From: Symbiodinium natans
Lineage: Eukaryota; Sar; Dinophyceae; Suessiales; Symbiodiniaceae
Direction: 5' to 3'
Assembly: GCA_905221605.1 (NCBI GenBank)
Contig: CAJNDS010002206.1
Location: forward strand, 413,226-477,225
DNA: 64,000 nt
Shown: positions 10,018 through 22,588 of the stretch, piece by piece
How positions within the stretch are numbered: the stretch's first letter is position 1
How the letters are laid out: each line of letters starts with the position of its first letter
The notes under the pieces: generated by a model
What the model saw: only the letters and a program-made list of their open reading frames with translations
Database searches by the model: none
What the model was told of the DNA's origin: nothing
Position numbers and translations under genes: made by a program

Positions 10018-10860
10018 CTCTTCGTCATCGTCGTCGCAAGTTTCCGCATGTGTCGCCGTCGAGACATCGCACTTTGGTATCGAATGACAGGTCCACTCCT
10101 CTGTGGTGAAAGCGGCAAACCAACTTGACACTTGGATCTTCAATGCCCTTCTTGACCCTTCTTGCGAAGTTGACCATCCGACAGTTCCCGTGTCCTTAGG
10201 TGCCCTTCCTGTGTTGTGGGTAGTTGCCAAGGCGTCAGTCACCCAGGCGACCATGGATAATCTCGAAGGTGCAAAGAGCATCGCTTTCACGTAAACAAGT
10301 ACTTCTTGAAGTAGAGAGTGTGGTCACTGAAGCGGTCGCTGCCAGAGCAGCTCTTTGAAGGCTTGGTCTCAGATTGTGACGAGCCTGAGAATGTCAGTTC
10401 TGAGGCGGCACGGGAGCCACCTGGCTGAACGGGTCTCCGTCTGTGTGTTTGGGTAGACCACTCATGCTCACTGTGCTCTGAGGCATGGCACAAGGAGTCC
10501 GATGAAGCCGGATGGCATGGCACCGAAGAAGAAGCGGCCAGCTCCGAAGCTTAAGGCGCGCGGGGCGGGTGTTTCATGGCTTTGAGGAGAGATTTTTCTT
10601 TTTTGGAGATTTCGCGAAGAGATTTTCAGAGACAGCATTTTTTAAGCCTGAGGCTAAAGATGGCGAAGGGAAGTGGGGCTTTCGAACAAAGATCTCGAGT
10701 GTTCATCTCTGCACCTGGGGGGACCCTCTGGTCTTGGAGAGGGCTGTCTGCGAATGGTCTGAACAGAAGTCATGCAGACCCGAACCTCACACCGACACTT
10801 CCGTGAACGTGTCAAGATCGGATGATGACAAGTCAGCATCCGAGAGCGAGAGAGCGAGAG

Positions 10861-11076
10861 AGAAGAAGAAGAAGAAGAAGAAGAAGAAGAAGAAGAAGAA
10901 GAAGAAGAAGAAGAAGAAGAAGAAGAGGAGGAAGAAGAAGAATAATAATAAGAAGCAGAAGAAGCAGAAGAAGTAGAAGAAGCAGAAGAAGTAGAAGTAG
11001 AAGTAGAAGTAGAAGTAGAAGTAGAAGTAGAAGTAGAAGTAGAAGTAGAAGTAGAAGTAGAAGTAGAAGTAGAAGT
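10861..11076. repeat. Compound (GAA)n and (GAAGTA)n array
   Basis: (GAA/AAG)n runs from about 10861 to 10925, then an irregular GAAGCA zone, then a regular hexamer GAAGTA array to about 11076. The first part is a pure purine strand. Long poly-Lys, Leu, Ser, Phe and Arg reading frames across it are artefacts. Confidence 0.95.
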
Positions 11077-11629
11077 GGAATAAGTTGAGCGGCAATACAT
11101 CTCATGGGCTGTAGTGGGGGCAACTCAACTCTTTCCCTGCAGCTGCCGTTTTCATACGCACCAAGGCGCCGCATACTCGTATCACATCGGAACTTGGACG
11201 CAAGACGTGCAGCTCGCAGTAGAAGATGAGTGGCTGAATGACTACCCTCAACACTGGTAGGCGGGTTCAATGGCTTCCTTAGGGGGCACAGGCCAGGAGC
11301 GGGAGGAGAACGTATGACTTCGAATCTAGCAACTCCGCACCGAGCTTTGGACTTAACGAAAGAAAGAGCGAAAAACAAAGTACACAGAAATGTAAGACAT
11401 AAAGAACTGAAAAACATCAGAAACAAGAATATGCACGCTGAGTCTTCAGCACCCTGGTTACAGGTTCGTGGATTGGAAAGGGGTTGGAAGTGCCTTAGTT
11501 GTGCTCGCAAGTATAGGTACCTCAGTCGTAGAACTCCCCATGAGCCGTTCAGTACATCGACAGGCTCCTAAAAAGTCAGAAACAACTCCGTGGGATGCTC
11601 CGTGGGAGACACGTGGAGACCTTTGCCAG

Positions 11630-11756
11630 GAGCCTTGGACGGCGCCGCCTTCACCCGAGGCCCTCATGGAAGTGGCAGCGCCAGCCCAAAAGAAGGCCAG
11701 GCCGGCCAAGTCGGCCAAACTCCGCAACCCGCAGGATGTGGAGGAGGCGAGAAGAC
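11630..11756 (+). CDS. Probable exon, Ala/Pro/Lys-rich then helical
   Basis: After the AG at 11628-11629 the frame reads EPWTAPPSPEALMEVAAPAQ, a Lys/Ala stretch, and ends NPQDVEEARRR before a stop at 11759. A GC donor at 11757 would remove the stop. Composition (linker then acidic helix) fits the coiled-coil exons that follow at 11941 and 12552. No family recognised. Confidence 0.45.
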
Positions 11757-11940
11757 GCTGACAAAATAAAACAAGTTGTGTCTTGAATGGCACATGCTTG
11801 ACATGGACATACGTGGACATACATGGAAAGGAGCGAAGGGCAGATGTGGAACTCCTCCAGCAAAGGCGGAAGCCCCTGTTTGAGATTGCATGTCTTTCAC
11901 AATGACTTTTGCAATGTACTGACTCGACTGGAGGCATCAG

Positions 11941-12017
11941 GAAAATCTACAGCGTCTGAGGCAAGCGCAGCAAGAGATACGAACTCAGCACCAGCAAAGC
12001 TTCGTGCGGAGTGTCAG
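11941..12017 (+). CDS. Coiled-coil exon
   Basis: Acceptor AG at 11939-11940; the 77-nt exon encodes ENLQRLRQAQQEIRTQHQQS then FVRSV and ends AG|GC at 12018. The heptad-like spacing of L, I and V between Q, E and R residues is typical of a coiled coil. Another frame is open across the same bases, but this one has the stronger helix pattern and fits the splice sites. Confidence 0.45.
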
Positions 12018-12198
12018 GCCCCAAGCTGACACAGGCGACAGAGTTCTTTTGGTCGGGTGACATTCGCTTGTGCTGTGGACCAGGTTGTTGCGCAGAGCCC
12101 AACTTCCACTTCACAAGGACGCAGAAACGATCCCCTGCTCTTGGCACCTTTCATTCTTCATATTCTTCGCACTGGTGTGAGGATCCACTCGGGATGGG

Positions 12199-12400
12199 CG
12201 CTTGCGTACCAGCGCGGGCCCGCAGCCACCAAAGCCCAAGAAAGGCGCGAGCAGTCAGCCCGGAAGGACTAGCTGGGAAGGACTGTATGGACTGTTTCAG
12301 CCATCTTCCGTGAGGGCGCAGCACTGCGCGAGCTGCTTCCTCTCGCCGTAGCCGCTTCCACAAGCCGAGCGAGGGCAAACTGGAGCCGCCCCATCCTTAC
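12199..12400 (+). CDS. Two probable helical exons
   Basis: The first, near 12199-12266, includes ATKAQERREQSARKD, a charged helix. The second, near 12305-12395, reads FREGAALRELLPLAVAASTS and on through RARANWSRP. Both are on the + strand between AG acceptors and plausible donors. Boundaries were not fixed. They probably belong with the coiled-coil exons at 11941 and 12552. Confidence 0.35.
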
Positions 12401-12551
12401 TTCGCAAGCGCAATCCCACGGTTCCGCAAAGGGTCCTTGTGGTCGGAGTTTTGGTTTGCAGGTGTGGTGCGTTGACTGACTCCGAGTCCAATTGGTCGAA
12501 GGTTCGGAGAGTCTTTGAGACTTTGGGCCTTGGAGGCACGAATGCTTGCAG

Positions 12552-12618
12552 GAGACTGTGCTTCCCGAGAACTTGCTGGCAGCGATGGCTGAGATGGAGG
12601 CACAGCTCGGTCACAACT
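12552..12618 (+). CDS. Short helical exon
   Basis: Acceptor AG at 12550-12551; the exon reads ETVLPENLLAAMAEMEAQLG up to a stop at about 12621. The amphipathic, acidic helix and AG|GAG boundary match neighbouring exons. Confidence 0.45.
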
Positions 12619-12657
12619 CCTAGATTCCAAAACCACACAGGCCACGCCGTGCCACGC

Positions 12658-12719
12658 CCACAAAGTGTCCCCACAAAAGTGTCCCCACAAAAGTGTCCCC
12701 ACAAAAGTGTTCCCACAAA
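12658..12719. repeat. 14-bp minisatellite
   Basis: About four direct copies of ACAAAAGTGTCCCC, the last with a C-to-T change. Confidence 0.9.
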
Positions 12720-12765
12720 CCTCGCGTGTGGCCATGCCAGCTGCATCAGCTGCTCTTGGAGGCAG

Positions 12766-12955
12766 ATGCACCCCGATCTGCCGTTGATGATCCAGTACTG
12801 CGTGCTTACCTGGCCGTTTACAAAACGTTGCTTGGCATAGTCTTGGCATGCGCCGGAGGTGTCGGAGGTTCAGGGACCCTAGCGAAATCACGCAAGGACT
12901 GTATGCAAGCGTGGAGAGGACGATGCACGAGGCACGGATGCTTTCTCTTTGCAAT
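12766..12955 (+). CDS. Two probable helical exons
   Basis: The first begins at about 12766 and encodes APRSAVDDPVLRAYLAVYKT. The second begins after AG near 12867 and encodes FRDPSEITQGLYASVERTMH followed by EARMLSLCN. Both have real-protein composition and AG-type acceptors. Family unknown. They sit in line with the helical exons on either side. Confidence 0.4.
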
Positions 12956-13334
12956 GTACGTACAAACTTTACAGATTTTTATTCGGCATTCCTCTGTCTC
13001 AGGAGCCGGCGAGTTAGAGGCTCACAGCGTCTTCGGTGCCCCCGAGGCAACGGTGCGCAGATGGATTCTCTTGCCACGATCTCGGGGCCGTGTTGTTTCC
13101 GTGCTGTTTTAGTTCTTAGTAGCTTTTGTTCATGTCCCCGTTCTTTTTGTACATGATTCTGTTGTCATGATTTTGTTGAGAGTTGCGTTTTGTTTTCAGC
13201 TGAAACGTCTCTGACTCTCTCTCTATTTTATTCAGACTCTCTCTCAGACTCTCTCTATGTCTCTGCAGGGACAAGGTTCTGCACTCCGAGATGGCAGCAA
13301 GAGGCCCCTGATGCGTGTGATCTCCCGTGAAGCA

Positions 13335-13397
13335 GGTGTTGGATCTTGTGGCAATGCAGCGTGAAGAGTTGAACGATGTTAAACTCCGTCTTACGAC
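13335..13397 (+). CDS. Coiled-coil exon
   Basis: Acceptor AG at 13333-13334; encodes VLDLVAMQREELNDVKLRLT, a clear heptad-like helix (L, L, V, M, L, V, L spacing). Last of the helical exons before a ~4-kb stretch where I find none. Confidence 0.45.
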
Positions 13398-13399
13398 AT

Positions 13400-14171
13400 T
13401 CTATCATGAGACCAGTGTCTGTGAGGCGAGCAAAAAGTGCTGCCAGCAGGCCTGCGCTGAGGATGTGTTTGGATATCTCTGGCATAAGCACGGGCACGTA
13501 AGCACAGGCACGTAGCCGTAGAGCGTGAGTCAGGCTCTCCAAGGAGTCCAAGGGAGCTTGTTGGCTCCAACCGGGCCTCATGTCCTGGCAAGACCGGGGG
13601 CAGCTTCGTGGCACATGGAGTCAGCAGAAGGGATACATGAAGACAATCACGACGTACGGTGTAACATGACGTAATGTCGTAGGTCATAGTAGGTTCGATG
13701 TTGGGTTGCATTCTGTGCTGGTAACAGTCTGGTAACCGCCGTCGCTGCCTTTCCCCGAGGAAGGCCTGGTTCTGGCCACGGAAGGGAGCCGTGCCTCCAA
13801 TGGAGCACCTCGGTGTCAGTTGGTGCTGCTTGTGCCTTCTCATGACAACACAGCCTCGCTGGCAGGCTGCATAAGGCCCGTGCGTGATTTTGTAGGGACG
13901 GGGGTGCGCAGCAGTCAACTTTCAACATACCTTGCTGTGCTTGCTGCATTGTAGTTGAAGGGTGACAGGTTTTGAGTGTTGAGCTCGCATTCTTGCCTCG
14001 GGTTTGCTGAGGACAGCCGTGCTGGCGTTGCTGAATGGCCAGCCTCCTCCGATCGAAGCTACGGCTCAGGAACTCCGGGTTTTTGCCGAACCTCACATTC
14101 GGACAAACTATAGAAATAGTGGCTCGAGATTGATTTCTATAAGATGCCCTCGCTGCTACTGCGGCTACTGC

Positions 14172-14228
<57 letters not shown>

Positions 14229-17200
14229 AAACAGACATCTACTTGCATGGTCATCAAATGGGCATGGCTTTGATGACACTGACGCCTGAGCTCCAGCAAC
14301 ATCTTGCTCACTCATTGTACGCTCTTAACATGTAGTAGTACAGCAATACAAAATAGACCGAGTACGAGTCCATCAAACCGCAGAACCACATTCAAGTCCA
14401 AACCATCTCTTTACATGCTCGTTCCACAGTGCCGGGGACTCTCACAAACACGGCGACGACGTACGCGTCAAGCCATAGGGGGTCAAACGAGGCAATCCGG
14501 AAAAACACAAAAACAGCACAACAGGTGGGTGCCGCGAGGGCAAACTGTGCGCCGAAGCCGAAGATGGCACCGAAAAATGTCGCCACCGCGTACTCATCTG
14601 GAGTGAAAACGACAGCCAGCAAGTCCTGAGCTCGAGCGCTACATTAGTTCGCCCCTTTGGCTCTGCACATGCCCTCTACGTAAAGAGGCTGCGAAAAGAA
14701 GCGCCCAACAGCCACTCTTGCTTTGCCTAAGACTTGAGAGAATCACGGCGCTGCTCGTTACTTCAACCTTCTAAGTATTCAAAAAAAGACTCCGAAAGGG
14801 ACTCCGCGAAGAGCTTCACTACTTTTGGATCTAAACAAAAACGATGGGAGATCTATATCCAAACCTATAGAAGAAGACGCATTCATCGCGAGACCCACAA
14901 AGCATAGAGATGTAAGCAGAGCACCCCATCGAAACCAAGCAACTGCCGAGTTTTCACATCAGGGTGAGTCATTCAAACCGGCAGTGGGGGCCAGAGGCCA
15001 TACATCTCCTCAGTGGAGAGCTCCGCCAAAATACCCTGTGGACCTGTTCTTCGTTATGCTCGTCCCGGGCCCATAGACCTCAAGAGAAGATTTTTCCGAT
15101 ATCGGGGTTGTGACCCTGTCCAACAAGGCATGGGACGGCATTCGGATGCTCAGTAGGTCACCCTGTGGTTTGGGGAAGGCTGCCGCTGCCGCACGCCAGC
15201 AGTTTGCCTTGTACCTCGATGGCATTATCGAAAGAGAAGAAGCCTTATGCATGGGTTTGAAATGGCTTGACTGTTGAGGCCCATGTTGCAGAAAGTGCAG
15301 GAGGCGTGGCTTCAGAGTGCAAAATGTGCCACACACTAACAGTATAGGAAAAGTCATAGTGAGTGTGACTTCATTGACGACGCTGAGCCCCAAGTCCAAA
15401 AGGTGTGGGCTACTCGTGCTGATGTCAGGCGCAGCGGCGGGATTAGGTATGATGCGTCGTAGTGGAGAGGAGCGAGTACAGTGTACTAGTTTCTCTTGTA
15501 TGCATATATTATCTGGCCCAGATAAAGGGCTCAAGAAGTACTGCATGTCCCAAGAGCCGCTGTGGAAGGTTGCTGCGCTGAGTTTGTGCCGCCTGTTGCT
15601 CGCAAGGACGTCATGAAGCTGACCGTGCCGTCGCAATCCTATCGCAGCCGATCCGATACTCTCAGCAGGGGAGCCTGCTGAGTTACCGAGAGTTGTCGAT
15701 CCAGATTCCGCTTTTGTCTTATTGGTTCTTCGGAATCTAGGGATATTAGACCTACTTGACAAAAATTTCTTCCATCCCTATGAAGTACCAGTAAGTTTTT
15801 TCAGGTGCCTCTTTTCCGGTGCCTCCTTGGGTGTGTCCAGCATCCTCCAGGCCGTGGAGCCTCCTTAGGAGACTCGGCTTGGCAGCCTTCGTTTAAGGCT
15901 GCTGTAACAAATTCTTAGACGACTTTTAATCGAGCGCTGCGGTACTGCGCCTGGCTTGACAGTGATGGTGAACAGAGGTGGCATGTTGTGGCAAGCGCAC
16001 TGATTAGGACTAAGCTTGTGTGGAATGCTATTGCGAGGGTGTGTGCCGCCCAATCCGATTACAATCTCTCTTCCACAAGAATAAGCTGCAAGGCATGCTG
16101 TTCTGAGAGCCGTACGCCACGCCTCGATCGAAAGTTTATGATAAGTGACAAGTCACGGCCACATAAAAGCCGCACATTACATGGGATTGGTGCGATGGCT
16201 TGTATAGCTTGATTTTAAAGGCATTGCGGCATGGCTTTGCATCTTGGGCAGGGCTATAGAATCTGTAGGTTGTGTAGAATGTGTAGGACTACGGTGAACC
16301 ACTTGCTGCAGCACAGAGAGCCCTGCGGTGCTGTGATGTTGTGCATTCCATAACACTTTGCCATGATTGACTCCACCACGAGTTTCCCAGAGACCCGAAA
16401 CTTAGCCCGAAACCCTGACTCGGATTTCGGGCTGGAGGAAGGAGGGTTTCAGGTCTTAGGGCCGTAAGCCTTACGCCATGGCGTGTCAGGGGCAACAGCC
16501 ATATCCATGCATCTTCGAAGTTTAGGGTTTTGGATAGAGGGTTGAGGACTCTACAAACTTGAAACTTACTACGACAGGTGCAGTGTTTCCTGCCCCATGA
16601 AAGCCTTAGTTTTTGGCGTTCACGACGCACAGCTCCGCTGGAGCCACCTAAAAGGCTCTTCTGAAAGATTTGACAAGCGAAAGTGGCCATATCAAGGGGC
16701 CTGTAACTATTGCAACTCTTCTCCTCGCAGAAGCTTGCGCAGATGCCCCACGGCTTTCTCACTTCTGGGGCACTCGCACAAGCTGGAGCTTTCCCAGCGC
16801 TGTTGCTAAATCTGCAGCACACGTCGGCGTCAGCATACCTCGGCCCGCTTGATGAGATGTGGTGATGCTTGCGATTGCTTATGGAAGGATGTGCTTGGAT
16901 GCGTTATGTGCCACTATGTGCTATGGCATATTACGGCATTCCTTGTGTTGCAAGCTGGGCCCTGACATCCACGCTATGGCGATCGCAGAGCGACGCTCCG
17001 CAGCCACGGAGGTCACCTCAGGTGCTCCGCGGCTGAAGATGCTGCGGGCAAGAATTGGATATTCAGTTCTGTAACTCCAACCGAATCGTGCCACGCCACC
17101 GCAGCATGACATACCTCCAAGGGTATGGTGCCGACATCTGAAATGGGCAAATACTGATCGTTTCAGATCCGTCGTCACGGCAGGTCCCAGTTCGAAGTGA

Positions 17201-17700
17201 TACGTCATGTTGCCTAGTCTAAGCTTGGCTGAGACCTGTCAACGCAAAATATGTTGCTGGTGTATCCTGCGACCAAAAGGCTGATTGCCGGGAGCGTGCT
17301 GGGCAACGTTGCATATTGCTGATGTTGCGGCCTTTCGATCTGTCCAGAAGGTCCAGGTGCTAGGTGACTAGGTGGATCAGTCGAGCCTAAACAGCGACTG
17401 CTAATTTGCTTACTTCATCCAATGGCCCACTTCGGAGATCTTCGGAGAGCAGAAGTGGTCAAACAGCTTTCAGGAATACTTGGTGCGCACCATCAACAAT
17501 CAGTCCTACGCAATCCGGCAGAAGACGAAGGATGGCATGGAACATGTAGCTCAACATCGCAGAATCATTGCCTTGTGCTGAGAGGATGACGTGCTCGTCT
17601 CTTGGCGGTATCATTGCGAACGTTCTCGTGCAGTTGAGCTTGAAGGTGCAAACCTCTGTCTGGCGCATGTAAAGCAGACTCTTTCCTGTCTCCAAGCATC
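13400..17700. other. Mostly unassigned stretch
   Basis: No protein family was recognised on either strand over 13.4-17.7 kb. Long minus-strand open frames exist at 15010-15762 (250 codons), 13647-14315 (contains a poly-Ala run from the CTG array) and 14392-14622 (hydrophobic). None shows a motif, a matching splice chain or an identifiable domain. A perfect 9-bp inverted repeat (AGCCCGAAA at 16404-16412 and TTTCGGGCT at 16425-16433) could form a small hairpin. Confidence 0.5.
14174..14227. repeat. (CTG)n array, about 18 units
   Basis: Uninterrupted CTG on the + strand, giving a poly-Leu frame on + and a poly-Ala frame on -. No gene could be assigned here. Confidence 0.95.
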
Positions 17701-17803
17701 AAGCTTCTCATGAGGCCGCAATGATGTTCTGGTCACACGTGTCGAAGTCCAAGAATGTAGCAAGAAGCCAGGTGAAAAGACAAGGAAATGTTGAGAAAGT
17801 CAG

Positions 17804-20800
17804 GTCAACGACCTGGAGGCCAAGATGGTGGCGACTCAGGAAGATCTGGAAGAAGCGGCGCGGCAGTGGGAGGAGCAGCCTGGAGCCCAGCATGCTCCAC
17901 AGCGGTGTGTTTCTTCAAAGCAGTGTTTCCAAAAGTGTTTCGAATTCGAGGCGAACCGCTCTCGAAGCGGATCGCGATGAGTACAAGCGCCTCTACGAGA
18001 AGTCGGGGACCTGAACATGATGCCGGATTCACAGAAGCTTTTGGCATCCTGTTCACGGCTTGCCGTTGGAGGTTCTTGGCGGCTCATGAGCGTGCCATGG
18101 CGGATCTAGAGGAGTCACAGGGCACGGCGGAGGACCAGGCTCTCAAGTTGCGTACGCTAGCTCTCTGCAATGGGATTCCAGAGTAGCCGCAAGAACGACG
18201 CACTATGACACAATATGACACATGACAGGTTCCGTTCCGGATTTTTTTGCATGCTTTCGCGCTCTCTTGATCCATCAACATCGGTTGCTCTGTATCTCCA
18301 GTTGGTGCATGAGTCAATGATGTCAATGTGAGTCAATGTGCAGGCCAAGAAGCTGCAGGCTTGCCCGCATGCGAGTATGATGAAAGAAGATGTAGGTTTC
18401 AGTTAGGCTGCAGCACTTGGCAGAATCAGAACCCAGCTGGATCAGGTTCTGACCCTGGAGAAACACCGTCTCACAGATAAGGTATGGAGCCCCGGCACTG
18501 TGTCTTGTCGCGGGTGGAAGAATCATGAAGAATCCACGAATCCTGCGAGCCATTTGGGGCAAACTTGGTAGGTGGAGGAGCTGGAAGATGCCGATGGCTA
18601 AGACATGCTAAGACCTTCAAGCAATGAACCCCTGAAGGCTGGTCATCTTTTGCTGATCGCTGAAGCTAAGCAAGGACAAGCGCCGAATGTCCAAGCAGCT
18701 GGCAGAACTACGTGATGAGGCACACATGGCACATTACTGCACGGCCCGATACCTTGCGTTTTCCAGGGTTTCAGCTGTGTTTGAGCCCTTGACTCGAAGG
18801 TGGCCAAGCTGAAGGCGGAGCTTCGCAGGCCCGAAATCCAAGAACACAATGCATGCCCAGTGCAAGCTGAGTTCAGCGACTTGTTCAGTTTCATGTTCTG
18901 CGAGTCTGCGCCGCTCTTGCAAGGCTGGGTGCTCAGCTACGCGAGGTGGCCGTCCCAGACGGCTGGCAGTGGTTTCTGACGCTTTTAAATGCTTCACCGT
19001 GCTTAAGCCTTAAGCAACTTAAGCAACTTAAGCAACTCAAGCAACTTTAGCCGTAAACGCTGTTTGCCAGGGAGAGGTGGCTCTGCTCCTGGCACGCTCG
19101 GATGCGCAGCAGCTCCGGGCAGATGCCCGCGGTCTTGAGGACCGCCGATCTCCAGAAAAGCATCCAGAATACCGGATGCTGCGCATGGTTGCTGAATGAA
19201 GGTATGTTTTTCAAAATGTTTATGCGCAAATGTCTGCACGCAGGATGTGGTGCCTCTGGAAAGCGATGGCCCAGCCCGACCATCTCAGCGAAAGCTTCTC
19301 CAGGACAGCAGCCGAAGGGAGGCAGCCTCTGAGCTTTTTTGCAGACCCAACATCGTCACAGCCATGTCCACATGGGCCACATGGGAGATGAGCAGATGTC
19401 TCAGGCAGAGCTGCTGGACCAGCTGCTCGCGGCGGAGACGATGGCTGACGCGCGGCAGAAGCGTGATTGCGCCCAGTTGCTCAACCTGGCTGATTCTAAT
19501 CTTCAGCGATTCAGGTGCTCATCACGGCATTGATACAGTGATCATCTCCCTCGTATTTACCGTGCACCATCGTGCATCCACCTTCACCTTGTGAGGGAAT
19601 TCGCTTCGCCTTGCGCGCGCCGAGGCCTGTTGGAGCTTGAGGGTCCTGGAAACGAGCCCGATGCAGAGGAGGAGCCAGGCCCAGGCGTCTCCTCCGAAGT
19701 TTTGGAATTCTGGTGCGCTTCGCCATTCTTAGTCACTTCGTGCGCTTCGCCACCGCATTTCCGAGTTCCCTCTCACGTGCACTCTCCGCACCCAGTGAGT
19801 GCAAAAGTCTCTGCTTCGTGCAGGCCTGGCACCGGCCTCTGAAATAGGTGCGCCCCGCGGTCTGTCTCGTGTGATTTTTCGTTGCAGTGCGCACACACAC
19901 ACACATGCTGCACACATGTCTCACAGAGAACGAGTTACAGAACTCCACACGTTGAGCTGCTCGTTTGGGTTTTGTATGTATCGTCCCCTTGTCAGAGGGT
20001 CTTGCGCCTCGCGGATTCGTCTTGCTTCGCAATGTTCTGGGATGTGCAAGGAGTCCTGCCAGCAGAGCGTCGTCTACGCAGACACGTCGAGAAAGAGCGT
20101 GATGCGTGCGGCTGAAAACTGGCAGAGGTACAGCCGTGTCGCCATCATCTCCCTTTGTTGTGCTGCGCCTCGCTGAGGAGCTTCTCATCTTTACCAAAGA
20201 CCTGGACATGGAGCTGGTGAAGGCTGAGCGTCGCTGAGTCAAGTTTCACGGCGTTGCACAGCGTTCCCCCGGATGTTTTTTCTTGTCTTCCTGGACTGGA
20301 AGCTCTGGTAGGTTAAAGAGGAATGCTATCACACCGTCCGGGACATTAAGCGGAAGTGTGCGGAGGCATAGGGTTGTCTTCGGTGAAGTAGGGGCATTTG
20401 AGGCACGAGAGTAGGGACGTCACTCGACAAGGAGCTGGAGGACTTCAAGACCACAGAGCTTGCCAAAGCAAAGGCCGATTTCCAGTCGCAGGCCCTTGCA
20501 GATCCTGGCAGTGTAGTCCTTTGCAAAGGTTTGCGCACATGTTTGCAACTTGTATTTCTTCCTTCCGTGCAGCAGGTTGAGGAGATTACTCGCCAGCGTG
20601 ACATGCTGCAGAAAGAAGTCGAGGCGCCCATTGGGTATATTCCTGCAGCTGCGATTCGTGGTGTGCGACTTTATGAATGCTTTGATATTAGGGTTTGATA
20701 GTAGGGCAGTTTCTGGATCGTTTTGAAGATTGCTGCTCTCGCAGTTGGGAGAGTCCGTGGCTCCTCACTTGCCGACCCTCAACCCGCTGGTCTCGCAGGC

Positions 20801-21040
20801 CCTGGCCCCAGCCCTGCCATGTCCATCTGTTGGCTGTAAGAATCTGTGCGGCTTGAGCATCGCTCTTGTCCGCTGCCTGCCTCTTTTTGCCCTGCCTCTG
20901 CTCCAGATTCAAATTTTGCAAGAGCACCTGGGCAGGGTCTCTTTGACTCAGGACCCTTCCAAAATTTGCGGCGTGTGCTGGGACCTTATGGACAGTGATA
21001 GGGCATTCGTCAAGCGCCTGCAAGCAGCCAACAATTTGAT
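17804..21040 (+). CDS. Multi-exon coiled-coil protein gene
   Basis: At least a dozen short + strand stretches after AG encode charged, leucine-spaced helices. Those I trust most are: 17804-17880 (VNDLEAKMVATQEDLEEAAR), 17951-18005 (TALEADRDEYKRLYEKSG), 18072-18153 (AHERAMADLEESQ), around 18423-18477 (TQLDQVLTLEKHRLTDK), 18663-18720 (KDKRRMSKQLAELRDEA), 18800-18890 (KVAKLKAELRR), 19062-19180 (EVALLLARSDAQQLRADARG), 20054-20112 (ERRLRRHVEKERDACG), 20175-20236 (LLIFTKDLDMELVKAERR), 20428-20510 (DKELEDFKTTELAKAKADFQ), 20572-20628 (VEEITRQRDMLQKEVEAP) and 20903-21040 (an IQILQEHLGR exon). Together they describe a long coiled-coil protein of cytoskeletal or scaffold type. No motor, kinase or other named domain was seen. 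The total exon count and gene ends are unknown, and the exons at 11.6-13.4 kb may be part of it. Confidence 0.55.
19005..19050. repeat. 9-bp tandem repeat (TTAAGCAAC)
   Basis: About five copies of TTAAGCAAC or TCAAGCAAC, in a presumed intron of the coiled-coil gene. Confidence 0.85.
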
Positions 21041-22588
21041 GATGCTAGTTGAGTTCCGAAGCATCACTTGGTTCTGTTCTGACCAGAGCTTTTTGATATG
21101 TCAAAGCTGTTGCTGTTTCTCAGGTCGACGCACCATCGTTTTTGAAGGTGCGCTAAAGGTGTATCCCCAGAAGAAGTAGCTGGAACAATCAATGCCGACG
21201 TGTGGTGCGTAAAGCTGCATCGAAACGTCCAAAGCGACAGCATTGGAGTGAGCCTGCTGTTTGCATGGCAGGCCAGTGCAGTCTCACAGCCAGGTTAAGC
21301 AAATGCTTGCCGTCCGGCGCAGGTATGTGCATGTTCTGAGGAAGATTGCGTGGGCAACACGTCTTCCCAAGCTGGCATCACGAGCAACTGAGTTGCCTTT
21401 GTGACAACGTTGGCATGGTGCGGCACCTGGCTCAGCTTTCGACCCCCCCCCCTCTCTTTGCTCATCTTCGAGCCAAAGCGTGTCCAGCCGGAAGATGCGT
21501 CAGCTGCACCCAAGCTTTCAGGCTATTAGGGCACTCGAACGAGGGCTTCAAAGTGCCGGTAGATGCAATGGCCGCCATGTCGTCCCACAAGCTTGCTGCG
21601 TACAAGCCAGCAGTTGAAGTCGATGGGTCAGACGGCTGCTAGAGACTTACCTGGAGCTGAGCACAAAGAGCATAATGTGTCATGTGCTGATCGCAGAACT
21701 TTGATTCATTGTCAATTCCCTGGTCGTCCGCCTTGGCCTTTGCACCTGAAACGAGAGTCGCAGTGTTCTTGTGCCACAATGATGATGGTTCCCAGGTTTG
21801 TGCAACTTATTCCATGTTTTCTACGAGGCGTGCTGCCTCCAAATACAAGCATTTGTGCTGGTGTTCTGCTCGGGAGGCTTTGGGGGCAGGGGCAAATATG
21901 GCCATCTGGAAGGGCCATCGGGAAGGATAGAATCTTCACTCCAGACATGTGTGGCGCTTGGCTCAAACACTTGCCAGTCCAGTCTCAAGAGACTCACCGC
22001 GCATGTGAAGAAGGAGTTCCTTAAATGATGCGGGGGAGCTCTTCGTCCGCTCTACTCTATAGGCCTACAGGCAACCCATCCCCGGCCCAGGGCAGGGGCT
22101 ACCTTCACCTCAGGGTGGGTGGGCACAAGACAAGATGTCCCTCAAGAAATTTGCTGCGTATTGCGTGCTGTAAAACTTAGCTCATGCGGAGAAGCCACCT
22201 GCATTCCAACTTGAACTTGGCAATGTGCGTCGCACACGAGCCAGCAGGACCATTGAAGCACCAGACGCTTAAAACAACTCGGACGCGTCCGCACAGGTGG
22301 ACTCACTACTCACTACGCATTCTAAGTGAAGGAGTTCTCATACCGCCACGTTGCTGCCATGGGGATCGGTCAGCAGACATTTTTGCCTGCCCGTTCTTTA
22401 GGCAACGTTTGCACAGCTGTTGAAGAGTCAATAAGCGAGTTGTCCACATCTTGAAAGTGAGGCCCGGTCCCACTATCCGAGCTCAAAGAGCCATTGGTTC
22501 TCAAGGGTGCCTTGAGGCACGTGGACTGATTGGACTGCTGTTGCACTGCAGAGCTGCACGCTGCTGGCATGTCCAACCAGCGCTGGCC

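Noticed and set aside
10512-11510. Long poly-Lys, poly-Arg, poly-Ser, poly-Leu and poly-Phe frames on both strands
   Set aside because: All are translations of the GAA/GAAGTA simple repeat.
14004-14335. Poly-Leu, poly-Cys and poly-Ala proteins
   Set aside because: They are translations of the (CTG)n array without supporting flanks.
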